Source: a virus. From it: a stretch of DNA of 64,000 bases. This document shows, piece by piece, positions 35,274 through 44,077 of this stretch (the first letter of the stretch is position 1; each line of letters starts with the position of its first letter). Made by a program: the position numbers and the translations under genes. A model generated the notes under the pieces. It did no database searches. It was given only the letters and a program-made list of their open reading frames with translations, and was not told the origin of the DNA. The stretch spans positions 1-64,000 of IMG/VR virus record IMGVR_UViG_3300031997_000006. The stretch is one strand, 5' to 3'.

Positions 35274-35741
35274 ATGAAAATACAAGAATACAAATTAGAT
35301 ATTTTTAATTGTCTATCACAAATTAATAAAAAAAATATTCATTTTTACGATAATCTACCAGAAGAAAATAAAAAAGGTTTTTTACCACTTATCGTTATGC
35401 GATGGTTATATAGATCTCCTCATGAGCTCCAAGTAATATTATTAAATCAAATTGTTAATCCGTATATTTTTTCGTTAGGTAAACATCCTAGATTAATATA
35501 TAAATTAATGACAACAACTGCTGTTCAAGCAAATACAAATTATATTTGGAAATCAAAAAAACAAGAAATTAATTTACCAATGACATTGAGAATTATCGCT
35601 AAATTCTATAATATTTCAAAACGAGAAGCAAAATTACATTTAGATAGTTTTACATCAGAAGATATTTTTAGTATGGGAGAAGATATAGGAATGCAAATCG
35701 AGGATCTTAAAAAATTAAAACAAGAATTAAAAAAAATATAA
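35274..35741 (+). CDS. 62: Probable clamp-loader small subunit gp62
   Basis: 155 residues, helical. Matches the T4 gp62 pattern in order: an RWL-type helix (LIVMRWLYRS), a segment giving HPRLIYKLMTTT (T4 FNYLMAAVPR), a Trp-Lys step (YIWKSKKQE; T4 YGKWAK), then LRIIAKFYNISKREAKLHLDSF (T4 IIKLLAKRYQVNTNDAINYKSI). gp62 is the non-ATPase part of the gp44/62 clamp loader. Here it is 7 kb from gp44 instead of adjacent. Pattern-based; a regA-region protein is the alternative. Confidence 0.55.
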   Translation: MKIQEYKLDIFNCLSQINKKNIHFYDNLPEENKKGFLPLIVMRWLYRSPHELQVILLNQIVNPYIFSLGKHPRLIYKLMTTTAVQANTNYIWKSKKQEINLPMTLRIIAKFYNISKREAKLHLDSFTSEDIFSMGEDIGMQIEDLKKLKQELKKI

Positions 35742-35742
35742 T

Positions 35743-36414
35743 ATGTTTTATCAATGCTCATATTGTGACGCAATATTTAAATCTAGTGTTAGGTTTTTAA
35801 AACATAATTGTAAAGAAAAACAACGAACTGAAGAAGTAAAAACTACAACTGGACAAATTGCATATGGATTTTATAATAAATGGGTAAAAATACAATACGG
35901 TAAAATAAGTAATATTGAGACGTTTATGTTGTCTCGATACTATAACGCATTTATTAACTTTGCAACATTTATTAAAAAAATTAAAGGGTTAGCCGATCCT
36001 GATTTGTTTATAAAATTAATGATTCATAACAACTTTCCACCAATTATGTGGTGTAATCCAAAAGTGTATATTAAATATATTACTTATATGGAAAGTACGA
36101 CTACTACAATTGAAAAAATAACAATAACATTAAAGACGTTAGAAAATATTGCAGAAAAAAATGACTGTGAATTATCGGATGTATTTAAGTATATTTGTAT
36201 GTTTGATTTAATACAACTTATTTACACGCAAAAGTTATCACCATGGGTATTATTACCAAGTAAAAAATTTATAACTTATGTTATGTTGTTAACAGAAGAA
36301 GAACAAATTATATTAGATGATACAATAAATGCAAAAATATGGAAACAAATTTTTGACGCTGATCCTAAGTCAGTAAAGATTATTAGAAAATGTCTTAAAC
36401 AATTATTACTATAA
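35743..36414 (+). CDS. C2H2-like zinc-finger protein
   Basis: 223 residues, starting 1 nt after the preceding stop. The N-terminus is a single zinc finger: Cys-x-x-Cys ... F-x-x-H-x-Cys (CSYCDAIFKSSVRFLKHNC, 5-23), then a helical protein with LSRYYNAFINFATF and PPIMWCNPKVYIKY. I recall this arrangement from T4-like marine phages beside clamp-loader/regA genes. Role in DNA binding or late gene regulation is unproven. Confidence 0.6.
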   Translation: MFYQCSYCDAIFKSSVRFLKHNCKEKQRTEEVKTTTGQIAYGFYNKWVKIQYGKISNIETFMLSRYYNAFINFATFIKKIKGLADPDLFIKLMIHNNFPPIMWCNPKVYIKYITYMESTTTTIEKITITLKTLENIAEKNDCELSDVFKYICMFDLIQLIYTQKLSPWVLLPSKKFITYVMLLTEEEQIILDDTINAKIWKQIFDADPKSVKIIRKCLKQLLL

Positions 36415-36425
36415 TAATCTAACTT

Positions 36426-36469
36426 GATAAATAATAACATATACTATATAAAGAGGTTTTTGTTATTAT
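36426..36469 (+). promoter_or_regulatory. Late promoter with hairpin around ribosome-binding site and start codon
   Basis: GATAAATA at 36426-36433. ATAATAACA (36431-36439) pairs with TGTTATTAT (36461-36469), which includes the A and U of the start codon; AAGAGG lies in the loop. The promoter overlaps the left arm, so late transcripts begin inside or after it. Confidence 0.55.
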
Positions 36470-37340
36470 GTCATCAGATTATACTTTTAATTTTACTGAT
36501 CCTACTGTAGATTCAATATTGGTCCCAACATATCATGTTGATGGGCCAGTTACTCCTATAACTAATACAGCTGTCGATCATATATCAAATCTTATACATT
36601 ACCCAATAACAACAACTTCACCGACTACTACATTAGTATTAGTTGGTAAAGGTGTTGCAGATTATGGTGAAACAATTCAACAAAATTTATTATATATGTT
36701 AGAACATTTTGCTAATGGTGTTGCTCCAATTAACCCATTAATTGGACAATTATGGTTTAACAAAAATCTAAATGTATTAAATGTGTATACTTCAAATAAT
36801 ACCTGGGTATCGTTATTCAATAGTACTGGTGGGGTAGTTTCTGGACCGATTGCATTAACTGGACTAATTACTGATAATAATCATGCTACAACTAAATTAT
36901 ATGTTGATACTATGTTTAACTCAATAGATACTAATTTACAATTAAGTAGTAGTTATAATGAAGTGAATGGAAATTTAGAAATACAAGTAGGTAATGTTAA
37001 TTCAGCAAATAATACAACAGTATATATACCACCAGTATCAGAGTTAGCAATATTAGCTCAATATAACGAATTTAACGAAGAGTTAACAGTATCATTATCA
37101 AACGGGCAACACTCGATAGTAAAAATCACAAAACCTACTATTGCTCGAACAAAAATTATATCCGCAGGTGAATCGATATTTTTTATACCTGAATATATAG
37201 TTAATAGTAATAGATTATGGATATTTGTTAATGGAGTTAAACAAATTTTAGATGATGATTATATTGAAACAGATAGTACAACTGTAACGTTTACACTACC
37301 ACAAGCTGTTGGTGTGAAGTTAGAATTTTTGTATATATAA
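36468..37340 (+). CDS. Structural protein, YGE-LQ-GQLW family (1)
   Basis: 290 residues. Shares with 37354 and 38016 a domain of about 90 residues: a GKG-x(3-4)-YGE/D-x-I/L-Q-x-x-LL-x-x-LE-x-F block, then P-x-x-GQLWF/Y and a strand repeat ending NTWVSLF. The C-terminal module LWIFVNGVKQI...YIETDSTTVTFTLP is shared with the fibre at 32499 and protein 38016. I recall the YGE-GQLW family from T4-like phage tail or baseplate fibres. Likely fibre or connector subunit. Confidence 0.6.
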   Translation: MSSDYTFNFTDPTVDSILVPTYHVDGPVTPITNTAVDHISNLIHYPITTTSPTTTLVLVGKGVADYGETIQQNLLYMLEHFANGVAPINPLIGQLWFNKNLNVLNVYTSNNTWVSLFNSTGGVVSGPIALTGLITDNNHATTKLYVDTMFNSIDTNLQLSSSYNEVNGNLEIQVGNVNSANNTTVYIPPVSELAILAQYNEFNEELTVSLSNGQHSIVKITKPTIARTKIISAGESIFFIPEYIVNSNRLWIFVNGVKQILDDDYIETDSTTVTFTLPQAVGVKLEFLYI

Positions 37341-37353
37341 AAAGGAGATTTAA

Positions 37354-37800
37354 ATGGCGAATGAATATATTTTACATTATACAAAAGATGCGTTAAAAGC
37401 ACCATTACATATACATCCTAGAACAATTGATCGTGCGTCATCTTCGATTATATTAGTTGGAAAAGGAGTACAGAATTATGGTGACGAGATACAAGAAAGT
37501 TTATTACATATACTTGAACATTTCTGTAGTGATATTTCACCTACAGCTCCAACGGAAGGTCAATTATGGTATGATTCTCATAATAAAATCATAAAAGTAT
37601 GCACTGGATTTTTATATAATTCATCAATACCACCGAATAATATAGCTGACCCTAATGATCCACATTATTTAAGGGACATTAATGGAATTCGAGTACCTAA
37701 ATGGAGTAATTTAGTCGGTTCAAATGGATTAGGAAATAAAACAATATCAACTAATCCTCCTTCAGGTGGAGTTGATGGTGATATATGGTATCAGGTATAA
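37354..37800 (+). CDS. Structural protein, YGE-LQ-GQLW family (2, short)
   Basis: 148 residues with AAAAGGAG before ATG 37354. It holds only the family domain (GKGVQNYGDEIQESLLHILEHFCSD ... GQLWYDS), then a Gly/Asn/Pro tail ending GGVDGDIWYQV. It lacks the long C-terminal part of its neighbours, so it is either a truncated paralogue or a small adaptor. Confidence 0.6.
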   Translation: MANEYILHYTKDALKAPLHIHPRTIDRASSSIILVGKGVQNYGDEIQESLLHILEHFCSDISPTAPTEGQLWYDSHNKIIKVCTGFLYNSSIPPNNIADPNDPHYLRDINGIRVPKWSNLVGSNGLGNKTISTNPPSGGVDGDIWYQV

Positions 37801-37803
37801 ACT

Positions 37804-37944
37804 ATGAAACATATATATGTAAGAAATAATAATAGTAATAATCCAGTTCAACACACATACGTACATACAGCTGGATATTGGGTATCGGTTGTTTCAGTAT
37901 GGGTAAAACAAAATGGAACATGGATACAAGTTTTCATAAATTAA
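37804..37944 (+). CDS. Small hypothetical protein (46 residues)
   Basis: Starts 3 nt after the previous stop; reads MKHIYVRNNNSNNPVQHTYV then a beta-like segment ending VKQNGTWIQVFIN. The strand pattern (GYWVSVVSVWVKQNGTW) resembles a fibre-attachment beta hairpin. Coupling to the gene before supports expression. No family recognised. Confidence 0.5.
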   Translation: MKHIYVRNNNSNNPVQHTYVHTAGYWVSVVSVWVKQNGTWIQVFIN

Positions 37945-38015
37945 ATAAGTTTTAATAAATATAAAATAATACCGTAAAAATTACGTGAAGCGGCACGATT
38001 AAGGAGAATATCAAC

Positions 38016-39542
38016 ATGGCTAGTGAATATATAATTAATTACTCAAGTGATGTATTAAAAGATGCATTCACAATTTTACCAAGAACAGTCAACAATACTA
38101 CATCATTAGTATTATATGGAAAAGGTGCACCTAGCTACGGTGAAGGATTACAAGAAGATTTAATACATTTATTAGAAAATTTTTGTAGTGATACTGCACC
38201 AGCTCGTCCTACTATTGGACAATTATGGTATCATAATAGTGCTTCAGTCTTAAGTATTTGTACAAGTATTACTCCGGACACATGGAAAGTTATTGGTATT
38301 CAAACAAGTGATATTGCACCTGTCGGTATTGAAGTTGGAGCTCTGTGGTTTGATATAGGTGAAGGTATATTAAATTATTGGGATGGAACAAAATGGGTAC
38401 CTTTAGGTAGTTCTAGCGCAACCGGTGGAATTCCACCTTCGGGTCCTAAAATTGGACAATTGTGGGTAGATACCAGTATAGGTGTATTAAAATATTGGAG
38501 TGGAATACAATGGATATCGGTAGGTACTAATGATGAACAGACTGATTATGTTGCAGCAATTATGTTACTTTTATCTCCAGTTAGAGCAGGTTATTTAAGT
38601 ACAGTAACATCAAATGTACAAGATCAGCTTGATGCACTATTTGGTGATATAACTAATATACAAGATCAACTTGAACTATTAGATACATGTGCTACTGCAG
38701 TAGCTGGTAAAGTAAGTAAAATCGGTGATACTATGACAGGATATTTATTCTTACATGCTGATCCGCTTTTAAATATGCAAGCCACTACTAAAAGATATGT
38801 TGATCTAGCAATATTTAATGCACTTAAACAGATTGGTGGATCAAATAGTAGTAATCAACAACATCAAATCGTAGTGCTCGCTACTATTAATGCACAAACA
38901 ATTTTTACACTCCCTACCGCTCCTACTGCAGCGCATGTTGTATATGTTTCTGGGGTTGAACAATCATTAACTAATTATACTTTAGTTGGAAAGATATTAA
39001 CATTATCTGTTGGTGTTATGAGTGGGACTGAAATTATGATTGACTATTACGATTTAAATGGTTCTCCTAACGGTGTATCTGCTATGCATATACAAACACA
39101 AGATACAATTGCTAATCAAACTGTATTAAATATAACTATCCCATATATAATGGGAAATAATAGTTTAATGGTATTTTGTCATGGTATTAAACAACAAATA
39201 ACAAATGCATACACAGAAACATCAACAACATCAATTACGTTTACTGTTCCATTAGATGTTGATACAGAAATTACTACTATTTCATATGCACTTATAGGTG
39301 ATGCTGCAATACAAAAGAATTCATTTATAGCAACAGCTGGTCAAACTGTTTTACCAATTGTCCCTATATATCATCATACAAACAATCCATCAGATCCGTT
39401 AAATGTTGATGTTATGGTGCATGTTGCAGGTGTAACACAAGGATTAACTGAATATACTGAAACAAATGGTTCATCGATAATTTTATCGAGTGGTGTAGCA
39501 GCTGGTACACCTATTGAAGTTTACGTATTTAATATAAACTAA
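38016..39542 (+). CDS. Structural protein, YGE-LQ-GQLW family (3, long)
   Basis: 508 residues. Begins MASEYIINYSSDVLKDAF, similar to the start at 37354, then the YGEGLQEDLIHLLENFCSD and GQLWYHN block. Then two further GQLW/GALW strand repeats (VGALWFDIGEG, IGQLWVDTSIG), TKRYVDLAIF, and three copies of a 'VFVxGxxQ ... YTExxxxxITF' beta module in the C-terminal half. Modular layout typical of baseplate or fibre proteins. AAGGAG precedes ATG 38016; AATAAATA at 37954-37961 is a weak late-promoter candidate. Confidence 0.6.
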   Translation: MASEYIINYSSDVLKDAFTILPRTVNNTTSLVLYGKGAPSYGEGLQEDLIHLLENFCSDTAPARPTIGQLWYHNSASVLSICTSITPDTWKVIGIQTSDIAPVGIEVGALWFDIGEGILNYWDGTKWVPLGSSSATGGIPPSGPKIGQLWVDTSIGVLKYWSGIQWISVGTNDEQTDYVAAIMLLLSPVRAGYLSTVTSNVQDQLDALFGDITNIQDQLELLDTCATAVAGKVSKIGDTMTGYLFLHADPLLNMQATTKRYVDLAIFNALKQIGGSNSSNQQHQIVVLATINAQTIFTLPTAPTAAHVVYVSGVEQSLTNYTLVGKILTLSVGVMSGTEIMIDYYDLNGSPNGVSAMHIQTQDTIANQTVLNITIPYIMGNNSLMVFCHGIKQQITNAYTETSTTSITFTVPLDVDTEITTISYALIGDAAIQKNSFIATAGQTVLPIVPIYHHTNNPSDPLNVDVMVHVAGVTQGLTEYTETNGSSIILSSGVAAGTPIEVYVFNIN

Positions 39543-39588
39543 TGTAACGAGATAAAAGGATACAAATATATAAATTAATTAAATATAT

Positions 39589-40323
39589 ATGAGTATTATA
39601 CAAGCTCATCAATTAGATATTGGTGTACATCCAGGTCAAGTTCCAGTATTTTCTAATATTGGAACTTTACCTTTAGGTGCTGATCCTGTTAATGAATTAG
39701 ACGCGGTTACATTACGGTTTTTAAATCAATATGTAGCACAAATAAAAGCAAGTTCAACAAATCTCGATTTAAGTAATATACATCACGAACTCACGAATTT
39801 ACAAAGTCAAATAAGCGATATTAATATTGTAACTAATATTGATTTTATTAAACAAGTTGATACACTTCAAGAGAAATTAACAGAACTTGAAAGTATTATC
39901 TTTAATATTCGATTAGAGTTAACTGGACCTCCAATGCCTGGGGATTTACCTACGTATAAGACATACATTAAAACGACAATTAATAAGTTGGTATCAAATG
40001 TAAGAGCAAAATACATATCTGATACGTTAGGTCAAAGTGAGGTTTATAGAGAAAAAGTTGATCAAGCTATTGATTATGTGTTACAGCGAGAAACAGTTGA
40101 TATTGCGTTATATCCATTAGTTCGAATTGATGCTGAAGTATTTGATATAACATATTACGAAGCAGCTGAAAATATTATACAACAAAAGAAAGTATGGATG
40201 CAGCATACTTGTCGTATTGAAAAATTAAGATTGATTGTGAAAAGAGAAGTTGATTTAGCTCCATCTATAGATTATATTAATAAATTAATTGAGCAATTTA
40301 TTATAGATTTAGAATTAATATAA
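39589..40323 (+). CDS. Probable fibre-associated structural protein with coiled coil
   Basis: 244 residues. The N-terminal 45 residues (VHPGQVPVFSNIGTLPLGADPVNELDAVTLRFL) look like a structural connector. Residues about 55-105 are a coiled coil (LTNLQSQISD ... LQEKLTELES). The C-terminal 100 residues are helical with YVLQRETVDIALYP and EAAENIIQQKKVWMQ, a pattern I recall from phage tail-region proteins. No enzyme motif. Follows the YGE-family genes. Confidence 0.55.
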   Translation: MSIIQAHQLDIGVHPGQVPVFSNIGTLPLGADPVNELDAVTLRFLNQYVAQIKASSTNLDLSNIHHELTNLQSQISDINIVTNIDFIKQVDTLQEKLTELESIIFNIRLELTGPPMPGDLPTYKTYIKTTINKLVSNVRAKYISDTLGQSEVYREKVDQAIDYVLQRETVDIALYPLVRIDAEVFDITYYEAAENIIQQKKVWMQHTCRIEKLRLIVKREVDLAPSIDYINKLIEQFIIDLELI

Positions 40324-40331
40324 AAAAAATT

Positions 40332-40916
40332 ATGGCAAAATTACCTGATGTAGATATCGATTTGTGTTCTTCGTTTAATCCAAAAAACTATTTTCCAGAA
40401 ATAGTATTAGCTTCTCGAATAGAAAAACATGAACTTAAAAAGCACCAAGTTGGGGTTTATTTTCAAAATATAGCTATAGATCCAATAACTAAATTTGCTG
40501 CTATTCCGTATGATAAAGCAGCTGAAATGAATTATTTTAAAATCGATATATTACATTTAACAATTTTAGATTATTTTGAAAATAAACAACAAATTAAAGT
40601 ATTAATAAGAAAAGCTCCAAATTGGGAGATGTTAGAAGATCCAAATATTGTACAAAAATTATTTCAAATTGCAAAACATTATGATATTATTAATGAAGTT
40701 AAACCAACTTCAATTCTTGAATTAGCAGACTGTGTTGCTTTAATACGACCTGGTAAAAGATATTTACTTAAAAAATATAATACTGATAAATATAATATTA
40801 GAACAATACTTTATAATAAAACACATGCATCTGATTATAAAAAATCGCACGCTATTGCATATTCAACTATTATAGTATTACAAATGCATCTTATAGCAGC
40901 AAACATAATTAAATAG
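40332..40916 (+). CDS. DnaE-like (C-family DNA polymerase) palm fragment
   Basis: 194 residues. Opens with PDVDIDLC (5-12), matching the E. coli Pol III alpha motif PDFDVDFC with catalytic Asp401/403 (here Asp6 and Asp8). Asp72 in FKIDILHLTIL matches KFDFLGLRTLTI (Asp555). It then follows DnaE order with LFQIA (FQLES region), KPTSILELADCVALIRPG, and KKSHAIAYSTI (SHAVSYS/SHAVAYA). The linkers are much shortened. It begins precisely where the protein at 23693 ends in a DnaE alignment. Together they give about 375 residues without PHP, fingers or beta-binding domains. Confidence 0.7.
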   Translation: MAKLPDVDIDLCSSFNPKNYFPEIVLASRIEKHELKKHQVGVYFQNIAIDPITKFAAIPYDKAAEMNYFKIDILHLTILDYFENKQQIKVLIRKAPNWEMLEDPNIVQKLFQIAKHYDIINEVKPTSILELADCVALIRPGKRYLLKKYNTDKYNIRTILYNKTHASDYKKSHAIAYSTIIVLQMHLIAANIIK

Positions 40917-40926
40917 GAAATAAACT

Positions 40927-41292
40927 ATGTTATTTGAAGATTACACCCAACATTTATCTAGTATAAATTTAACAGATCATCAAAAAATGGTACTTGCAAA
41001 AGCGGTTGAAGCTGGTGCTATTGATGAACCTGCTAGAGTTTTATTAGCTGATGCTAAATTTATAGCTGCAAGAGATATATTAGATGAATTAGATATAATT
41101 GAATATACTCATGAAACTGATTTAATTTCTATAACTCAAACAGGTATAAATATAATGCAACAAAATAACATTATAGATGAATCAAATCAATTAACAGAAG
41201 ATGGTAAAGCTTACGCAGAGGATAAAGTACCTGACGAAAAAACACCAACTGTTGAACAGCATACATTTAAAGAATTTTTAAATTTAAGTTAG
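40927..41292 (+). CDS. Winged-helix-like hypothetical protein
   Basis: 121 residues, ATG 10 nt after the DnaE-like stop. Helices plus a short turn (NLTDHQKMVLAKAVEAG ... AARDILDELDIIEYT ... ISITQTGINIM) give the spacing of a winged helix-turn-helix with a recognition helix near 60. The C-terminal 25 residues are disordered, ending in FKEFLNLS. DNA binding is an inference. The stop overlaps the convergent gene below. Confidence 0.5.
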   Translation: MLFEDYTQHLSSINLTDHQKMVLAKAVEAGAIDEPARVLLADAKFIAARDILDELDIIEYTHETDLISITQTGINIMQQNNIIDESNQLTEDGKAYAEDKVPDEKTPTVEQHTFKEFLNLS

Positions 41293-41733
41293 TTCAGCAG
41301 TATGTAATAAAGAAAGTGCTAATGATATAGTACGTTTTTTTCTTTTTTTAATAAAAAATATATTAGTCGTTGGATAATGTTGAACCGGTCCAATAATTCG
41401 AGTCACACTATCGATATGATATATTTTAAGTATTTTTGCCGCTGATGCACTCAACCCGTTTATCGACAAATCAACTGATAACGGTCTATTATAATAATTA
41501 TTACTATACCAATCAATAGCAACTTCAATTATTTTACTTTCATCAACCCCTTCTGTTTTACATAAATCAAGTACATATAGTTTTATTGATTTATTATCTG
41601 AATTATCTATAATAGAAATTATGTTATGTAAATGTTTATATTGTAATAATGTCACAAATGGATACCCTATGTAATCATCTGGGTGCTGCTCAATTATAAC
41701 ATCTTTTTTAAATCTTGGTAATCCGTTAATCAT
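41284..41733 (-). CDS. Conserved phage-type hypothetical protein
   Basis: 149 residues from ATG 41733 (plus-strand CAT 41731-41733), which has AAGGA just upstream; the longer in-frame start at 41799 is rejected. It begins MINGLPRFKKDV, a start I recall from structural-region proteins of T4-like marine phages, and continues with mixed alpha/beta sequence (YVLDLCKTEGVDESKIIEVAIDWY). Lone minus-strand gene between two plus-strand groups. Function unknown. Confidence 0.6.
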   Translation of the reverse strand: MINGLPRFKKDVIIEQHPDDYIGYPFVTLLQYKHLHNIISIIDNSDNKSIKLYVLDLCKTEGVDESKIIEVAIDWYSNNYYNRPLSVDLSINGLSASAAKILKIYHIDSVTRIIGPVQHYPTTNIFFIKKRKKRTISLALSLLHTAELT

Positions 41734-41756
41734 TTTATACTTTCCTTGTCTGTTAT

Positions 41757-41764
41757 GATAAATA
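41757..41764 (+). promoter_or_regulatory. Late-promoter-like GATAAATA
   Basis: It precedes ATG 41798 and lies in the upstream region of the divergent gene, giving each direction its own start. Confidence 0.5.
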
Positions 41765-41797
41765 TTTAAAACATAAGAGTATTTAGTGGAGAGAAAC

Positions 41798-42547
41798 ATG
41801 AGTTGTACATTTAAACAATACTTAGCAGAAAATTATAAACTAAAAAAAATAAAAAGCTTAAAATCGTTGGTATCAAAAGCAGGTACGCATGGTGTTAATC
41901 AACATGATACATCCACTGGGGATATAGGAGAAAGCTATAAATTAATTAAGCTTCAAGATATGCATACAACTGAACCAAAATATGAAGAAGGTCATAAATT
42001 ATTTAAAAAGTCACGTGGTCGAAATATATTCTATGATAATCCTCAAAATGGACCATACCCAACTGGAGCAAAAGATTGGGATGATGGCACAGATTATGAA
42101 GAAGATGAAGAAAACGTTGATTATGATAAGCGCTCCGATTATAATGATTCATCAGCTCATAAAAATCGACACCCATTAGCTGATTATTTAAATGATGATT
42201 CTGATGACAAAGGTAAATCACATAATAAAGATCATGATAAAAAGGATCACAAGCCTGATAAAGACAAAGATACTAAAAACAAAGACCCAGATAAACAGGG
42301 TTTAATTAGAAAAATCGATGGAGCTCATTTAATATATAAACGTGTTAATGAAGATGGTACATATAATGAGTTGTGGATGTATAATGTTAGTCGGGGAAAT
42401 AAAAATGAATATGATATTAGGTCTGAAATATTAGCTAGTACTGACATTGAACAAAAAAGTGGTGTGTCTGCTAGTGGAAATCAGAAATATATATTATGGA
42501 CCAATAATAATGTGCAAATGATGCAAGTAACTGGTCTTCCAAATTAA
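41798..42547 (+). CDS. Virion-type protein with long charged linker
   Basis: About 249 residues; ATG 41798 (GGAGA upstream) preferred to GTG 41786. Begins FKQYLAENYKL, a form I recall for T4-like proteins carried in the head. The middle (about 100-170) is a disordered Asp/Lys/His-rich linker. The last 85 residues form a compact domain (LIRKIDGAHLIYKRVNEDGTYNELW). Role in the capsid or as an injected protein is a guess from the start motif. Confidence 0.5.
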   Translation: MSCTFKQYLAENYKLKKIKSLKSLVSKAGTHGVNQHDTSTGDIGESYKLIKLQDMHTTEPKYEEGHKLFKKSRGRNIFYDNPQNGPYPTGAKDWDDGTDYEEDEENVDYDKRSDYNDSSAHKNRHPLADYLNDDSDDKGKSHNKDHDKKDHKPDKDKDTKNKDPDKQGLIRKIDGAHLIYKRVNEDGTYNELWMYNVSRGNKNEYDIRSEILASTDIEQKSGVSASGNQKYILWTNNNVQMMQVTGLPN

Positions 42548-42566
42548 TTTTTATTAAGAAGGTTTT

Positions 42567-42992
42567 ATGCAAGAACAAAATGACATACTAGAATCACCAG
42601 TATTTGAGTGTGTGTTTATACAAGGAAGTTTAAATACTCACCCAAGTAGAGTATACGAGTTACCAGTTATAGAAGAAGTTGCTACTTTTTCGAAAGATAT
42701 TTTTAATAATTTATCAACAGAATGTATAGAAACTGATATAAACCCAGGCACTGGGGATGTAGAATTAAAACTACCATTAACATTACAAGTAGCTATGGAT
42801 GAATTACGTAAGTGTTTTCAAATAGCACAAAACTATAAAAGAGAAATAGCAGAAGCAAAAACTACTGTAAAAAAGAATTACCTCAAAAAGAAGAACAGAA
42901 AAAATAGTGAATATGCCGAAAAAATAATCATATTCATTAACAAATATCAGAGCAGCAGAGCTAATGTTGAAACACAACAAGTTATTATTTAA
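42567..42992 (+). CDS. Hypothetical protein
   Basis: 141 residues; ATG 42567 with AAGAAGG upstream. The first half is acidic; the second half is a Lys-rich helix (RKCFQIAQNYKREIAEAKTTVKKNYLKKKNRK) that may bind nucleic acid or pack in a capsid core. No family recognised. It is followed by the structured folE leader. Confidence 0.5.
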   Translation: MQEQNDILESPVFECVFIQGSLNTHPSRVYELPVIEEVATFSKDIFNNLSTECIETDINPGTGDVELKLPLTLQVAMDELRKCFQIAQNYKREIAEAKTTVKKNYLKKKNRKNSEYAEKIIIFINKYQSSRANVETQQVII

Positions 42993-43118
42993 TTGTGTAA
43001 CACTTTATACAACGTGTAAACCACAAATTGTCTAAAAGTTCTCCTTTTAGTTTGTAGTGGCCGAGAAAAACGGAACTCGCAACCTTAACCGTTATTAACC
43101 CATTTCCAAGGAAGAAAA
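42993..43118 (+). promoter_or_regulatory. Structured leader before folE, riboswitch-like
   Basis: A non-coding stretch of 126 nt, richer in GC than the flanks. CTAAAA/TTTTAG forms a 6-bp stem, enclosed by CCAC/GTGG. CCG-AGAAAAA-CGG (about 43062-43074) shares its CGG with an alternative AACGG/CCGTT stem, so two folds are mutually exclusive. It fits no riboswitch consensus I know (not THF-I, not preQ1-I). A control element of folE is only suggested. Confidence 0.4.
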
Positions 43119-43787
43119 ATGAAAACAGATAAAGAATTAGGAAAGCGTGTATTTGAACATTTAAAAATTTTAGGACTTGAAACTCCTGTAACAAATTTAG
43201 TATATGTTAATGATGATACAAAAATTGAACAAATTGTGCCATTATTCAAGCAAATAATGGAAGTATTAGGACTAGATTTAAGTGATGATAGTTTAGCAGA
43301 AACTCCTCAACGTATAGCTAAAATGTACGTTAAGGAAATATTTTCTGGTTTAAATTACGATAATTTTCCTAAACTCACTGTAATTGAAAATAAGATGTCA
43401 TGTAGGGATGAATATATCCTTGAAAAAAATATAAAATTTAATTCAACGTGCGAACATCACTTTTTGCCAATTTTAGGTATAAACGGTGGTTGCCATGTGG
43501 CTTATATTCCAGATAAGTTCGTTGTAGGTTTATCAAAAATTAATCGTGTTGTTAAATTTTTTGCAAAAAATCCAGCTGTTCAAGAAAGAACTACTCATCA
43601 AATATTAGTGACATTACAATTTTTACTTGAAACTACAGATGTAGCTGTAGTTATTGATGCAGTGCATACTTGTGTTGCAACAAGGGGGGTTGAAGATGGA
43701 ACAAGTTCAACCAGTACTGCTGCAATTGGTGGAGTATTTAAAACTGATAAGCAAATTCGTGCAGAATTCTTTAACAATTGTAAGTAG
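43119..43787 (+). CDS. folE: GTP cyclohydrolase I FolE
   Basis: 222 residues, standard length. FolE converts GTP to 7,8-dihydroneopterin triphosphate, first step of preQ0/queuosine and folate synthesis. Signature regions are present: ETPQRIAKMYVKEIFSGL (42-type helix), the zinc/catalytic Cys-Glu-His-His in FNSTCEHHFLPI (about 105-116), GLSKINRVVKFFAKNPAVQERTTHQI, and the second zinc Cys with HTCVATRGVE. AAGGA precedes the ATG. With QueE (58359) and a QueD-like protein (61573), this suggests 7-deazaguanine synthesis. Confidence 0.93.
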   Translation: MKTDKELGKRVFEHLKILGLETPVTNLVYVNDDTKIEQIVPLFKQIMEVLGLDLSDDSLAETPQRIAKMYVKEIFSGLNYDNFPKLTVIENKMSCRDEYILEKNIKFNSTCEHHFLPILGINGGCHVAYIPDKFVVGLSKINRVVKFFAKNPAVQERTTHQILVTLQFLLETTDVAVVIDAVHTCVATRGVEDGTSSTSTAAIGGVFKTDKQIRAEFFNNCK

Positions 43788-43991
43788 ATGAATATAAAAA
43801 ATAAGATTGAATTAGATAAATGGATGTTTACTCAATATCAAAATGGTCATGATATTCATTCTATAAAAGGTGCTCCTAAATCGTGGATGAAATACGAGGA
43901 TGATACACCAATAGAACATCCAGTTAATTATATGTGGGTAAATTCTTCTACAGGCGAAAAATTTAACATCATTTACGATAAACCACAATAA
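43788..43991 (+). CDS. Small hypothetical protein downstream of folE
   Basis: 67 residues; ATG immediately follows the folE stop (TAG ATG), so it is co-translated. Hydrophilic, with several Trp (KWMF, PKSWMKY, NYMWVN), and no recognisable motif. Confidence 0.5.
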   Translation: MNIKNKIELDKWMFTQYQNGHDIHSIKGAPKSWMKYEDDTPIEHPVNYMWVNSSTGEKFNIIYDKPQ

Positions 43992-44077
43992 AAATATTCA
44001 TATATTTGTGTAACATTTTGGTAATTTAATAAATATTAGTACACTTAAGTAATATAAAATTTTATTACCAAAAATAC

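Noticed and set aside
42993-43118. THF or preQ1 riboswitch before folE
   Set aside because: Sequence does not fit the consensus cores I know; kept only as an unassigned structured leader.
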